Shown here: in pieces, positions 25,937 through 37,868 of the stretch
Layout: every line of letters begins with the position of its first letter
Position numbering within the stretch: position 1 is the stretch's first letter
DNA from: Bdellovibrionia bacterium
GTDB taxonomy: Bacteria; Bdellovibrionota; Bdellovibrionia; Bdellovibrionales; JAGQZY01
Reading direction: 5' to 3'
Assembly: GCA_030424715.1 (NCBI GenBank)
Contig: JAUHWH010000001.1
Location: 62,001 to 126,000, forward strand
DNA: 64,000 nt
The notes under the pieces: model-generated
Told to the model about the DNA's origin: nothing
The model's database searches: none
The model's input: only the letters and a program-made list of their open reading frames with translations
Made by a program: the position numbers and the translations under genes

Positions 25937-27598
25937 TTATTCACAAGCTTGCACTCCTACGTAATGGTAGTTACCAAGCTCGTCGAGCCAATATTCCCCC
26001 TGATAGGGCCAATACTCAAAACCATTACCAATAAAGAAAGAACGACTCTCGTCATCGGTAATTTGCTTTTTCAAAACACCCTTACCGGCAATCTCTTTGC
26101 GAAGGCTTTCTTTTTTTCCGCTGGTCATTTCAAACTTTAGAAAGTCACTCTGCTCAAAAAAGTCTCGAAGTTCAGACTTGATTCTTCGCAAGTGGTTGCG
26201 GGCCTGCTTACCGATAACGCTATTCGTGCTTTTCATACGTTTGTCGATCACTCTTTTTGCGTATTTCCCAATGCCCGAGGTCTGCCACTCAATCGTTAGC
26301 CTTTTCACACGAGCCATTTCACCATCAAGAGCATTCAAATAATTGAGGTTCCTGCGAATATTGGGGCGTCCGATGATTTCATTGAGCACCAATTTCGGCA
26401 AACGAGTCGTGTGCTTGGCCTCTTGTTGGTTGCGGGCCGCTTGATAGTTGGCCTCACCTTTCCTGATTTCATCGAGGTAACTTTTCGACGAGGCGCTATT
26501 TGAAAAACGGCGCAGCTTCGAGTTAACAGGCTTGTATATCTTGTCAAACAGGTTCAAAACCTTGTCCATTTCGTCGTAACGACAGATAAAAAGGTAAACC
26601 ATTCCCCGCAGCAAGAGAGACTCTGGAGCGTAGCGATCTTCATAATAGGAAGAATGAAGAGTGTGAAAGTTCGACAAAGCCGAGCGGAAATAGCGCCCGG
26701 AGCGAAGCATCGCCCAACTTTGCTCAAAGAGGGAATCATGCCACTGCCATGTGTCCCGCGGGATCTGACGATAGTACTCAATAGCCTTATCCCATTTTTT
26801 ATTCTGATAATAGACGCGGGCCATGGATAGCAAGGCATTCACACGGTTCGAATCAGTGACGCCCTTTTTCTCGCTCACTTGCAAGAGCTCATTAAAAGCG
26901 GCCAAGGCTTTTCCACCCCGTCGAGACTCAGAGTAAGCCAATCCCATCTTATAGAGGGCCTTTGGATACACCAAGCTGTCGGCATCGACGCGGCTAAAAA
27001 TTTTGGCGGCTTGAGTGTAGCGTTTTTCCTTCATGCGCAGTTCACCCAAACGGTAGTAAAATAGATCTTTTTTCTCGCTCGGGAAGTCTTTCACCTTAAT
27101 TTTTGAGATTGTGTACTTTAAGAGAACATCACTATCCAAAGCATTGCTTAAAAATGACAGCTTGCCTAAACTTTGACGTAAATACTTGGTGGTTCGTCCG
27201 GAACGAATCTCTCCACTGATCACATCATAAAATACAAATGAAGCCACCTGATAAAGCCCCATCTCCATAAGCATCAACCCCAGGATGTACTTGATCTGCG
27301 AGTTGTCTTTACGATACTTCGAACTACGCGTGAGAGAGAATAGAAGCTGAGAGGACTTTTCGTATTGTTTGTCCACCGCTAGCTTTTTGGCCTTGGCCAG
27401 CAAGTCCACCTTGGTCGAGCGGCGACGACGCCGTTGGCGCTTCGAAGATCTCTTCGATTTACTTTGTGCGACAACATACTCCGGCTGGTCCAGCTGCTGC
27501 ACAATCTCTTCAGAGAGGTTCGGAAGCTCGTTACTGTTCGCATCTGCCACAGAAGAGAGTAAGAAAATAGGGATAAGTAATGTACAAACTTTTCTCAT
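25937..27598 (-). CDS. Periplasmic TPR protein (GltC-like)
   Basis: A 553-residue protein with a signal peptide (VCTLLIPIFLLSSVADA), a basic patch (KRSSKRQRRRRRSTK) and TPR-type repeats from about residue 75 to 310, for example YTQAAKIFSRVDADSLVYPK and KWDKAIEYYRQIPRDTWQWH. The C-terminal 150 residues are different and end with a Trp/Tyr-rich segment (WPYQGEYWLDELGNYHYVGV). It overlaps the barrel gene upstream by 4 bp and precedes the larger TPR gene. Glt complexes have a GltC TPR protein bound to barrels A and B, which matches this order. Confidence 0.8.
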   Translation of the reverse strand: MRKVCTLLIPIFLLSSVADANSNELPNLSEEIVQQLDQPEYVVAQSKSKRSSKRQRRRRRSTKVDLLAKAKKLAVDKQYEKSSQLLFSLTRSSKYRKDNSQIKYILGLMLMEMGLYQVASFVFYDVISGEIRSGRTTKYLRQSLGKLSFLSNALDSDVLLKYTISKIKVKDFPSEKKDLFYYRLGELRMKEKRYTQAAKIFSRVDADSLVYPKALYKMGLAYSESRRGGKALAAFNELLQVSEKKGVTDSNRVNALLSMARVYYQNKKWDKAIEYYRQIPRDTWQWHDSLFEQSWAMLRSGRYFRSALSNFHTLHSSYYEDRYAPESLLLRGMVYLFICRYDEMDKVLNLFDKIYKPVNSKLRRFSNSASSKSYLDEIRKGEANYQAARNQQEAKHTTRLPKLVLNEIIGRPNIRRNLNYLNALDGEMARVKRLTIEWQTSGIGKYAKRVIDKRMKSTNSVIGKQARNHLRRIKSELRDFFEQSDFLKFEMTSGKKESLRKEIAGKGVLKKQITDDESRSFFIGNGFEYWPYQGEYWLDELGNYHYVGVQACE

Positions 27599-28443
27599 CG
27601 GTAATTCGCCTCCGGAAAGAAGAAACTCAGTCCAACACTCAGAAAAAGGTTATTATTAAAACCACTGTCTTGACTGACTATGGAGTTGTCAGCACGGAGT
27701 CTGACAGTCGTGTCGGCATGGATCATGTGAAATGACATATCCCAACGAAATGCCATCCATTTGGTAAGAGCAAAAATCTGCCCCGTCCCTAGTTTGATTG
27801 TGTACGAAGAGTCGGCTTCAGCAAAGCGAGTTCCCGCTGAGGAAGAGCCGACGCGAGGATCTGTCTGCCCAAATCCTAGGGTAAAGTAGAGATCGAAGGG
27901 AATAATCTTCTCATTAAAATAAGAGTACTTCCCGTAAATAGGCGTCCACTTAAGATCAAGACCCATATAACTATCGGTCGATACTGAACCATCAGTAGTA
28001 ACCCCGCGCTCAAGCAACTCGCTGGTGACATCACGATTGTCGTTCTGAATATATGAGAACATGCCTTCGACACTCCACTTTTCAGTGAAGCTGTAACCCA
28101 GACGGGCATTAAGACCGTTCCCCACGAAGAAAGCATCGTTCAAGTTGGTGGCACCAGCGATAAAAAATTCGAATCGCTTGGTCTTCGGTAGATAGCGTTT
28201 CTGAATCACGGCGATATCAGAGAAGGTCTCTAACTTTTTTAGATCTTCGATTTCGTCTGGAGCTTCTTCTTTTTTCCTGCGTCGCTCGCTCGCACGCTGG
28301 GCTTCTCGATCATCACGACGCTCATCTTGGGCCTCTTCTTCTTTGAAGAGGCCTTCGATATCATCAATGGAAGAGTCGCCACCGCTCTGTGCGAAAGTTG
28401 TAGATGCAAAACAAAGAAGAATAACAAAAATGATGTGCTTCAT
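27595..28443 (-). CDS. Outer-membrane beta-barrel protein (GltB/A-like)
   Basis: A 282-residue protein with a signal peptide (HIIFVILLCFASTTFA), a charged, Arg/Glu-rich linker (DDREAQRASERRRKKEE), then alternating beta-strand segments ending in FLSVGLSFFF, a typical barrel end with aromatic residues. The start is placed at the ATG before the signal peptide; an upstream ATG would add 10 residues that spoil it. Together with the barrel at 28585 it fits the paired barrels GltA and GltB of the Glt complex. Confidence 0.75.
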   Translation of the reverse strand: MKHIIFVILLCFASTTFAQSGGDSSIDDIEGLFKEEEAQDERRDDREAQRASERRRKKEEAPDEIEDLKKLETFSDIAVIQKRYLPKTKRFEFFIAGATNLNDAFFVGNGLNARLGYSFTEKWSVEGMFSYIQNDNRDVTSELLERGVTTDGSVSTDSYMGLDLKWTPIYGKYSYFNEKIIPFDLYFTLGFGQTDPRVGSSSAGTRFAEADSSYTIKLGTGQIFALTKWMAFRWDMSFHMIHADTTVRLRADNSIVSQDSGFNNNLFLSVGLSFFFPEANYR

Positions 28444-28527
28444 AGTATTAACCCAACCCGGTAAGTCTTCCATCAGACTATAGAAAAGATGAGGGAATTT
28501 GTAGACTTATCGGAAATAACTGGACCA

Positions 28528-28549
28528 ACACCGAAGCCACATTCGGTGT
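28528..28549. other. 8-bp-stem hairpin between the barrel genes
   Basis: ACACCGAA-gccaca-TTCGGTGT, a perfect stem in the 141-bp gap between the two barrel genes. It has no U-tract on either strand, so it is more likely an mRNA-stability or processing element within the operon than a terminator. Confidence 0.35.
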
Positions 28550-28584
28550 ATTCGTCGGCAACAACACTTATGTTACATGGGTTT

Positions 28585-29361
28585 CTATAAAAGAATGATT
28601 ACGGCTAGCGAAAGGTGCAGGTCGTAATTGATCTGCCTTTCAAACTCGCTGGCCGTTTTTTGGGAGGCCACAAAAGGAGTGCTACCCGCCACTGTTGAAT
28701 CCGCTAGAGGTGACGAACCACCATTGCTAGCCTTAAAAAAGTTCACACCTTCGTAAGCCATAAGACCCATGTCAGCACGTATTCCCCACTTTTTCGAGAA
28801 ATAGAACTTTTGCCCCATACCAATATTCAAGGCCGGCGTGGTTTCACCACCGATATCAACGACGCCTAGACCTAATAACCCGTAGAGGGAAAGGTTCATG
28901 ACAAAATCTTTAAAAACAGAAATTTTGCCGTAATAAGGGGTGATCTGATAGTTCGCAAAAAAGTGATAGGCGGGCTGCGGAGCAAACTCCATACGCAAAT
29001 AAGTGGTATCAGCACTGTTCGGCAATAGATCTGTGTTCGCCAGCGACTTTCCGTTATTGCCTAGACCATCAGCATAAAGCTGTCCATTGAGTAAAATGCC
29101 GTGTGTTTCATTAAAATGGTAAGCCACATGGCCCCCAAAACGAGCCGTTTCAAAAAAGGGTTCGTTCATGGCAAAGCCACCACCGATACCAAGCTCAAAG
29201 CGTTTTGCCGTGGGAACTAAACGTGATTTGACGGCCGTTGCATTTTCAAAAACCGGCAAGACCGACTCACGCGCCAATTCCTCTTCGGGGAACTCGATGG
29301 TAACAGCCAAAGCCTGAGCGCTCATAAGAAGGGAACACAGAACTAGAAATACAATTTTCAT
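28585..29361 (-). CDS. Outer-membrane beta-barrel protein (GltA/B-like)
   Basis: A 258-residue protein with a signal peptide (IVFLVLCSLLMSAQALA) and a succession of amphipathic strands (FELGIGGGFAMNEPFFETAR, GHVAYHFNETHGILLNGQLY) ending INYDLHLSLAVIILL. The N-terminal mature part resembles the second barrel at 27595 (SRLVPTAKRFELGIGG against KRYLPTKTRFEFFIAG), so the two are paralogues. The ATG overlaps the kdsC stop by one base (TAATG), linking the Kdo genes and the machine genes. Confidence 0.75.
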   Translation of the reverse strand: MKIVFLVLCSLLMSAQALAVTIEFPEEELARESVLPVFENATAVKSRLVPTAKRFELGIGGGFAMNEPFFETARFGGHVAYHFNETHGILLNGQLYADGLGNNGKSLANTDLLPNSADTTYLRMEFAPQPAYHFFANYQITPYYGKISVFKDFVMNLSLYGLLGLGVVDIGGETTPALNIGMGQKFYFSKKWGIRADMGLMAYEGVNFFKASNGGSSPLADSTVAGSTPFVASQKTASEFERQINYDLHLSLAVIILL

Positions 29362-29867
29362 TAGGACCTCTCACTAAAGTGACCATTATTGAGTATAATT
29401 TGACAAAGGTCACGGACGGCGCCGTAACCTCCACCTCGGTTGGTAATATAGTCACATTCATTAATCACTTCTTCAACAGCTTCTGGAACTGTCGCCGAGA
29501 ACCCCACCTGTCGCAACAGCGGAATATCGTAGACGTCATCACCAATATAACAAATCTCTTCATCCGAGAAACCGGATTGCTGCTTAAGCTCTTCGTACGC
29601 CGGACCTTTGTCGAATTGGTTTTCATAAAAGTAATCAATTTTAAGGTGTTGCATTCTTCGTTGCACATCCTCAGAATGGCTCCCGGTGATGACTGCGGTT
29701 TTGTATCCTGCACGACGGAGGTGATTAATCCCAATACCATCGCGGACTGAAAAAAATCTTTTCCAACCTAAACTTGAGTCCAGAATAATTCGCGTGTCGG
29801 TAAGAATACCGTCCACGTCCATAACCACCATTTTTATTTTTTTTACTTTTTCAAGATCTATAGACAT
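29361..29867 (-). CDS. kdsC: 3-deoxy-D-manno-octulosonate 8-phosphate phosphatase
   Basis: HAD-family phosphatase that releases Kdo from Kdo-8-P for LPS synthesis. It has 168 residues. HAD motif I is VMDVDGILTDTR (nucleophile Asp 17), motif II ITGSHSEDV, a Lys in the QFDKGPA segment, and motif IV GDDVYDIPLL. The GGGYGAVRD segment near the end is typical of KdsC. It is followed without a gap by the barrel gene and preceded by kdsD, pyrG and kdsB. Confidence 0.95.
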   Translation of the reverse strand: MSIDLEKVKKIKMVVMDVDGILTDTRIILDSSLGWKRFFSVRDGIGINHLRRAGYKTAVITGSHSEDVQRRMQHLKIDYFYENQFDKGPAYEELKQQSGFSDEEICYIGDDVYDIPLLRQVGFSATVPEAVEEVINECDYITNRGGGYGAVRDLCQIILNNGHFSERS

Positions 29868-29915
29868 GAATCTATTCTCTGTTTTTTTTCAGAAAAAACA
29901 AGAGTCAAAGTTCAA

Positions 29916-30884
29916 TCAGCGGATTTTTGCCTTAATCAGATCCTGCAAGTGAATCAACCCTTGAGGTTTCTGAGTTTGTGGATCAACCACAAATAAAGAC
30001 TGGATAGAAAACTGCTCCATAATGAACAGGGCCTTTACTGCCAACTCTCCGGGATCGATGGTTTTGGGCTTTGAAGACATCAATTCAGCAATGTCAGACT
30101 CCAACGGGTTTTTGTTTTTCTCTAGGTGACGACGAATGTCTCCGTCGGTGATCACTCCCACCAAAAGCCCCTCTTGATTGGTCACACCAGCGACTCCTCG
30201 CACATGACTGCCGGTCATGACACTCACCGCTTTCACCATGGAGTCTGAATCTTTGACCACAGGCAACCCACCATTTTCATGCATAATGTCTCGCACGCGA
30301 GTTAGCAATCGACGGCCAAGCTTGCCTCCCGGATGAAATTCAGCAAAGTCTTCTTCCTTAAAGCCCTTCTTTTTCAAGGTAGCCATAGCCAATGCATCGC
30401 CAAGAGCGAGGGTTGCTGTCGAACTCGAGGTGGGCGCTAACTTGAGAGGACAGGCCTCTTCTGTAACGCTGATATCCAGTGCCACAACGGCGGCTTGGGC
30501 CAATTGACTTTCTGGGTTCCCAGTCATAGCTATCATGGGCAGACCTTTGCGAGACACGTAACTCAACAGATCCGTGAGCTCCTGTGATCCCCCACCGTAA
30601 CTGATGATCAGTAAGCAATCGCCTTCAGCGACGACACCAAGATCTCCATGAGAGCTTTCCGCTGGGTGCAAAAAGAACGCCGGCGTGCCAGTGGAACTCA
30701 TTGTGGCTGCGATTTTACGCCCAATATGCCCGGACTTGCCCATGCCCGCGACAACAACCTTCCCCTTGCACTGACAGATCATATCCACGGCTTTTTCAAA
30801 ATCGTCATTTAAACGATCTTTTAGGGCAAGGATGGCCTGGGCTTCAATGTCGAGAACTCTTTTGGCTTCTTGTAGGCTAGACAT
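29916..30884 (-). CDS. kdsD: Arabinose-5-phosphate isomerase (KdsD/KpsF)
   Basis: Converts ribulose-5-P to arabinose-5-P, the first step of Kdo synthesis. The 322 residues hold a SIS domain (VVAGMGKSGHIGRKIAATMS, SSHGDLGVV, ISYGGGSQELTDLL) and two C-terminal CBS domains (RVRDIMHENGGLPVV and a second ending ALFIMEQFSIQSLFVVD). It sits between pyrG and kdsC, so most of the Kdo pathway is clustered; only kdsA (Kdo-8-P synthase) is not in the window. Confidence 0.95.
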   Translation of the reverse strand: MSSLQEAKRVLDIEAQAILALKDRLNDDFEKAVDMICQCKGKVVVAGMGKSGHIGRKIAATMSSTGTPAFFLHPAESSHGDLGVVAEGDCLLIISYGGGSQELTDLLSYVSRKGLPMIAMTGNPESQLAQAAVVALDISVTEEACPLKLAPTSSSTATLALGDALAMATLKKKGFKEEDFAEFHPGGKLGRRLLTRVRDIMHENGGLPVVKDSDSMVKAVSVMTGSHVRGVAGVTNQEGLLVGVITDGDIRRHLEKNKNPLESDIAELMSSKPKTIDPGELAVKALFIMEQFSIQSLFVVDPQTQKPQGLIHLQDLIKAKIR

Positions 30885-30897
30885 GGCATTGCCCCTC

Positions 30898-33367
<2,470 letters not shown>

Positions 33368-33440
33368 AAGCTCCTACTGAAAACCATCTCGAAGACATAT
33401 CAATCTTCAAGTGGCTTGTCATGACATTTAGAAAATTTGC

Positions 33441-34007
33441 CTATTTCAGCCAATTTCTAAAAACGTGGCCAATGATGTCGCTCATTCCCCACTTTTTAAG
33501 GGAGGAGCAGGCAAAAACTGGCACCCCCAGCTCTTTCTCTCGCTTTAAGACTTCGGCTTTCCATTTGGAACGAGACAGCTTGTCAGCCTTGGTCAAACCC
33601 ACAACAAGGCCCAGGTCCATGGCGTTGCAAAAATCAAGAATCATGCTCTCTTCGTCGCTCCATTTGCGGCGCACATCCATAAGCAGAATGATCCCACGCA
33701 GTTGCTCTGAGTTGACGAGGTACTCTTCGATCATCTTCTCCCAATCATTGCGTTCTGAGTGCGAGCGAGCGGCGTAACCATAGCCAGGCATATCCACGAG
33801 CCAAAACTTTTTCTCCACATCGAATATATTGAGCAACCGAGTTTTCCCGGGGGTTCCACTGACTTTGGCCACTTTCTGCCGAGCCAGCGAATTGATGAAA
33901 GATGACTTACCACTATTGGAGCGCCCTGCGATTGCCACTTGTGGCATTCCACTTGGGGGAAACTGGTCGAAGCGACTGGCACTCTGAACGAATTGGACAT
34001 GGCCCAC
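33441..34007 (-). CDS. engB: Ribosome biogenesis GTPase YsxC/EngB
   Basis: A 188-residue GTPase needed for large-subunit assembly. G1 is AGRSNSGKSSFIN, followed by the switch region TPGKTR, G3 DMPGYGYA and G4 TKADKL. The length and order match the EngB (YihA/YsxC) family. It lies 73 bp upstream of kdsB on the same strand and is divergent from the sigma-54 activator gene. Confidence 0.95.
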   Translation of the reverse strand: MGHVQFVQSASRFDQFPPSGMPQVAIAGRSNSGKSSFINSLARQKVAKVSGTPGKTRLLNIFDVEKKFWLVDMPGYGYAARSHSERNDWEKMIEEYLVNSEQLRGIILLMDVRRKWSDEESMILDFCNAMDLGLVVGLTKADKLSRSKWKAEVLKREKELGVPVFACSSLKKWGMSDIIGHVFRNWLK

Positions 34008-34129
34008 TGGAACTCCTCAATTAGAACCCACTTCTACAGTATTTTTTCTGGAAAATAATCCGAAAACTTGGAATTCGGACATATTTTCAGGCTTGAGCGC
34101 TCATATATCGGATTTCACCCCCTCTGTAG

Positions 34130-34145
34130 TGGCACGAACATTGAA
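34130..34145 (+). promoter_or_regulatory. Near-match sigma-54 promoter ahead of the FHA activator
   Basis: TGGCAC-N5-TTGAA, against the consensus TGGCAC-N5-TTGCA/T. The -24 GG is perfect and the spacing is exact, but the -12 GC reads GA. It lies 30 nt before the ATG at 34176, which fits autogenous control of a sigma-54 activator. The changed -12 base would weaken it. Confidence 0.4.
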
Positions 34146-34175
34146 AAATGTTTCTACAACAAACTTGGAGGACCC

Positions 34176-35462
34176 ATGGAAACACGAAGAGTAACCACCC
34201 CCGGAAGGGAAAAAATAAATCAGGCCTACTTGCTGCCGATCAACCAAAGCACCCAAGAGTCGTACGAGGTGGGTGAATTTTTGACAATTGGCCGCGATGC
34301 CAACAACACCATCCGCATTGATGACCCTTTCGTTTCAAGTCGCCATCTGCGCATTGAAAAGCGCACCCGAGGCTTTTTACTGCGAGATATGCAAAGTCGA
34401 AACGGGAGCTACGTAAACGGAACCGGGGTCATCGAAGCCTACCTTGAAAACAACGACAAGGTGATGGTCGGAGAAAGTCTTTTTGTCTTCTCAAACCTGA
34501 AACATCAACAGTCTCCATTGAAAAGTGACAACGAGCAGTGGAACCTACAGTTACAACGGCTCCCCGCCATTGCCAACACGGACTACACGGTTTTAGTGAT
34601 CGGTCCCTCGGGCACAGGCAAAGAAATCGTCTCCCATTGGATCCATAAAAACTCAAACCGACGGCAGGCCCCCTACATCACCATAAACTGCAGTGCACTG
34701 AGCGAAAGCCTGATCGAAAGTGAGCTCTTCGGACATGTGCGAGGCGCTTTTACCGGAGCCACGGAAGATCGCAAAGGAGCTTTTGAGGCCGCACGTGGAG
34801 GCACACTATTTCTGGACGAAATAGGAGATCTCCCACTATCACTGCAACCTAAATTACTACGGGCCCTTGAAAATAAAGAGATTCGCCCCGTCGGCAGTGA
34901 TCGCAGTGTTCAAACCAATGTTCGCATTATCGCTGCCACTCACAAGAACCTTAAACAAAAGGTCATCAAAAATGAGTTTCGAGAGGACCTCTACCATCGC
35001 CTTAACATCTGCCGAGTGACTCCGCCTTCGCTACTGAACCGCATGGAGGACTTCGAAAGTCTGCTCTATAACTTTGCACGAGATCAAAAGGTTGGATTTT
35101 CTTATCGAGCGATTGAGAAGTTAAAAAACCATACCTGGCCTGGCAACATTCGCGAACTGAAGAACGTAATTATTCGGGCCGCCGCCTACTTTCCCGGTAA
35201 GCGCATTCAAGAGGAGGACCTCCCTCAGCTTTTAGAGGCTGAGACCGATCACTCGTCTGACGGCTATCTCCCCGATGAGGACGCCGATCTTCCACCGCTC
35301 AAGGAGATCGAGCGCAACCTTATTCTGTCAAAGCTTCAGAAGTACTATGGCAATCAAAGAAAGGTGGCAGAAGAACTCAAGATGCCCAAAAGCACCTTGC
35401 ATGACAAACTCAAAACCTACCGGATTGACCCCACCCATTTTAAGAAACGCGGGAAGGTGTAA
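34176..35462 (+). CDS. FHA-domain sigma-54-dependent transcriptional activator
   Basis: A 428-residue bacterial enhancer-binding protein. An FHA domain at about 33-105 (LTIGRDANNTIRI, SSRHLRIE, RNGSYVNG) takes the place of a response-regulator receiver, so the input is a phosphothreonine partner. The AAA+ domain has Walker A GPSGTGKE (143-150), GAFTGA (190-195), which contacts RpoN, and Walker B LFLDEIGD. A Fis-type HTH (GNQRKVAEELKMPKSTLHDK) ends the protein. The ATG at 34176 has SD GGAGG. A longer upstream frame is not supported. It is convergent with the FliL-like gene, with no bases between the stops. Confidence 0.92.
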   Translation: METRRVTTPGREKINQAYLLPINQSTQESYEVGEFLTIGRDANNTIRIDDPFVSSRHLRIEKRTRGFLLRDMQSRNGSYVNGTGVIEAYLENNDKVMVGESLFVFSNLKHQQSPLKSDNEQWNLQLQRLPAIANTDYTVLVIGPSGTGKEIVSHWIHKNSNRRQAPYITINCSALSESLIESELFGHVRGAFTGATEDRKGAFEAARGGTLFLDEIGDLPLSLQPKLLRALENKEIRPVGSDRSVQTNVRIIAATHKNLKQKVIKNEFREDLYHRLNICRVTPPSLLNRMEDFESLLYNFARDQKVGFSYRAIEKLKNHTWPGNIRELKNVIIRAAAYFPGKRIQEEDLPQLLEAETDHSSDGYLPDEDADLPPLKEIERNLILSKLQKYYGNQRKVAEELKMPKSTLHDKLKTYRIDPTHFKKRGKV

Positions 35463-36410
35463 TTATTTTTGTAGCAGGACAGACCGGTAATACACGCCGA
35501 TGACGATGTTACCCTTAAAATATTCATTAAGACGATGTCGAATGACCTTTTTTACTTTTTCTTTTCCGATAGGGTTCTGTAGCTCTTTCCAAGTGACTTG
35601 CTCCAGAACCCTTTGGATAAGATCGAGAATTTCGGACTGATTGTCTGCCACCACCTCTTGGGATTCCTTGTCTCGCAAATTGACGAAAAACTCAAACTGC
35701 CCATAGGCGGTGTTACCATCGACAGATTTGAGATTGATAGAGGCTTTAGGCAAAGTCACCGTAAAAGCCTTGGTTCGAAAGTCATCAAACAAGGGCACAT
35801 ACACGTCTTCTACGGGATAGGTGTACACATCGTTGCTCAATTCATTCATAGACACAACATAAGGCAGGTCGAAACGAGGCAATATCTTGCCCATGTAAAT
35901 TAAAACAGCAAAAGGAATCATTACCGCCAGAACACCTGCAGCCATCTTGTAGCGATTTTTGATCTCTTTAGGGAGGTTGCCTAAGTAGGCACGAAATGCC
36001 GATGGCACTTTCGCATCTTCTGGAACTTCTTCGGAGACACTGTCTTTCTCAATGACCACGCCCTGAAAATCGCCGGCCGAGATTTCATCGATTTCAGAGC
36101 CAAAATTGGGGTCGGCCTCCGCAAGAGCTGCGTCGACATCAATCTCTTCGCCGCCCTCGGCCCCCTCTTCACCCAAGGCATCGGCGAGATCGTCATCAAG
36201 GTCGAGATCAAGGTCGAGATCAATATTTGAGTCCGGATCAACTTCAGAAGTTTCGCCAGCTGCTTTAGCAGAGTCAACAACGTTAGCCTCCCCTGAGGAG
36301 GTCGCGCCTTCAGCAGGGCTTTCGTCCGCCGAAGGAGGCGTCGCCGCCGAATTCTCGTCCGAGTTTGAAGCTTCTTTGCTTTTGGGGTCTTCTGAATTTT
36401 CGTCTGCCAT
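35463..36410 (-). CDS. FliL-like single-TM protein with acidic N-terminal domain
   Basis: A 315-residue protein. The cytoplasmic N-terminal 140 residues are acidic and disordered, with a DLDLDLDLDD run. The TM is at about 155-175 (MAAGVLAVMIPFAVLIYMG). The periplasmic C-terminal domain ends in the FliL pattern (RHRLNEYFKGNIVIGVYYRS, then VLLQ). FliL supports the flagellar stator; here the protein is much longer and no flagellar genes are near, so it may serve another motor or the flagellum at a distance. Start 36410 is chosen from SD GAGGGG. Confidence 0.65.
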   Translation of the reverse strand: MADENSEDPKSKEASNSDENSAATPPSADESPAEGATSSGEANVVDSAKAAGETSEVDPDSNIDLDLDLDLDDDLADALGEEGAEGGEEIDVDAALAEADPNFGSEIDEISAGDFQGVVIEKDSVSEEVPEDAKVPSAFRAYLGNLPKEIKNRYKMAAGVLAVMIPFAVLIYMGKILPRFDLPYVVSMNELSNDVYTYPVEDVYVPLFDDFRTKAFTVTLPKASINLKSVDGNTAYGQFEFFVNLRDKESQEVVADNQSEILDLIQRVLEQVTWKELQNPIGKEKVKKVIRHRLNEYFKGNIVIGVYYRSVLLQK

Positions 36411-36579
36411 GGCCCCTCTATTATTCTTGAAACCTATTCTAAATTGAACCTCTTTTAAAAGACAAGACATTGGTCGTGCAGCACCGGAGTTTTTTTAAAA
36501 AGACCTCGAGCTAGACTTAAAAAGTTTTACAAAAAATCCGATCTATTGGCATGAACCGATACACGACAAAGGAGATACA

Positions 36580-36963
36580 ATGAAAATTCTCGCTCTTTTT
36601 TTAATGAGCCAGGTGTTTATTGCCTGCATGTTGACTCCGCGCCCAGCTGATCATTCTCGGCGAGTGCACCCTGCCATTTCAGATCTTGATAACCTAGAAA
36701 TGCTTTTGCTAAATGACCAAGAGGCTCTGTACGAAGAACAAAGACAACTCTCGAGCACTAGAAATATCCGTCTGGGCATGGAGAAAAACCGAGTGGCCAG
36801 GACACTGGGTGAACCGAAATTGGTCGAAGTGGCCGGCAACCCCAAATATGGTAACGAACGTTGGATCTACGAAACCGCTATCCCCACACTCGATGGCTAT
36901 TACAAAGAAAAACGAGTGATATATTTTGAAGGTGGAAATGTCGTTGGATGGGAAACTCAATAG
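36580..36963 (+). CDS. BamE/SmpA-like small lipoprotein
   Basis: A 127-residue predicted lipoprotein with lipobox FIAC (Cys 16). The C-terminal part (IRLGMEKNRVARTLGEPKLV, then NERWIYE and VIYFEGGNVVGWE) is the SmpA/OmlA (BamE-like) fold pattern: a G-M-x-x-x-x-V helix, a G-x-P turn and a Trp-Tyr strand. BamE helps the BAM barrel-insertion complex, but many BamE-like lipoproteins are unrelated to BAM. It is a single-gene unit with SD AAAGGAG. Confidence 0.7.
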   Translation: MKILALFLMSQVFIACMLTPRPADHSRRVHPAISDLDNLEMLLLNDQEALYEEQRQLSSTRNIRLGMEKNRVARTLGEPKLVEVAGNPKYGNERWIYETAIPTLDGYYKEKRVIYFEGGNVVGWETQ

Positions 36964-37000
36964 TCCAACGAAACCCTTGGGCCCTCTCAAGTAAAAAAAT

Positions 37001-37549
37001 TTAGTTGGCGGTAATTTCTACTTTCGACTGAATCAGTGAGTGGGCCTGCACAAAGTCCTTTTGCACGATCCGACCAAACTCGTCGACTTTGAAACTCTCA
37101 TAGTAAAATGCCAACTGTCCGTTCTTGTTTCTTTTCAAGTGGATGATTTCCTGTACATAAGGTATTTTTAGGATGGCTTGTTCCAACTGCGAAACCTGCG
37201 GCTTCTTCATTAAGTAGGCATACTTGGTTATGGTGGTGTTTCCTGCCGATTGGCTCACCGAATACTGCGCCTGACTCTCAACCAATAGAGAGACTGATTT
37301 TTCAAAGCCCGGGCAAGTGATTTTAAAAGAGAGTTCTTTGTTTAGCTTAACGGAGAACACCGAACACTGAGCCTCTTGTCCAAGAGCGCTCCCTTTGATT
37401 TTAATAACACTCCCTGGGTCCATCGCCCATTGCTGGGTCTTAACGACGGTCGCGGCTCGACTCTCCGTTGAGACTCGACGCTGATTTTTTGCAAAGGCTG
37501 AGTTTGCAAAAAGCATGATGATGACAATGATGACTTTCGCGTTCCACAT
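37001..37549 (-). CDS. Exported protein, unknown
   Basis: A 182-residue protein with a signal peptide (VIIVIIMLFANSAFA) and a basic start. The mature part is beta-rich (VIKIKGSALGQEAQCSVFSV, LNKELSFKITCPGFEKSV) with two Cys that can form one disulfide. No domain recognised. It is convergent with the BamE-like gene. The upstream side is a 608-bp gap with repeats, so it is probably transcribed alone. Confidence 0.65.
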   Translation of the reverse strand: MWNAKVIIVIIMLFANSAFAKNQRRVSTESRAATVVKTQQWAMDPGSVIKIKGSALGQEAQCSVFSVKLNKELSFKITCPGFEKSVSLLVESQAQYSVSQSAGNTTITKYAYLMKKPQVSQLEQAILKIPYVQEIIHLKRNKNGQLAFYYESFKVDEFGRIVQKDFVQAHSLIQSKVEITAN

Positions 37550-37868
37550 GATTAGTTCTCCTTGCCCTAACTTAATGCCACAACTGTGCCATTATGAGAT
37601 GGAGCATTTTGAACCTAGGCAAGTAAAATCAATCACTTAGGGGTCGGACGAATTCCATGAGACTGTCTAAAATTTCGACAGTGGCAAATCTCGAACAACA
37701 AAAGACAAATCTGTAGGCGCTACCTGCGGGCCAACCGCTGCTCCACCTGTGACCTTCCTGCCTTTCGAATGGCACCATTTCATTTTCTACTGCTTGGTCA
37801 AGGAGACTGGAGGTACGAATGAGAACGTACCACCCACTTCCCAAGAAGATTTTGGCACCTCTCCCTTT

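Noticed and set aside
34068-34175. N-terminal extension of the sigma-54 activator
   Set aside because: It would run over the sigma-54-like promoter, and the ATG at 34176 has a strong GGAGG.
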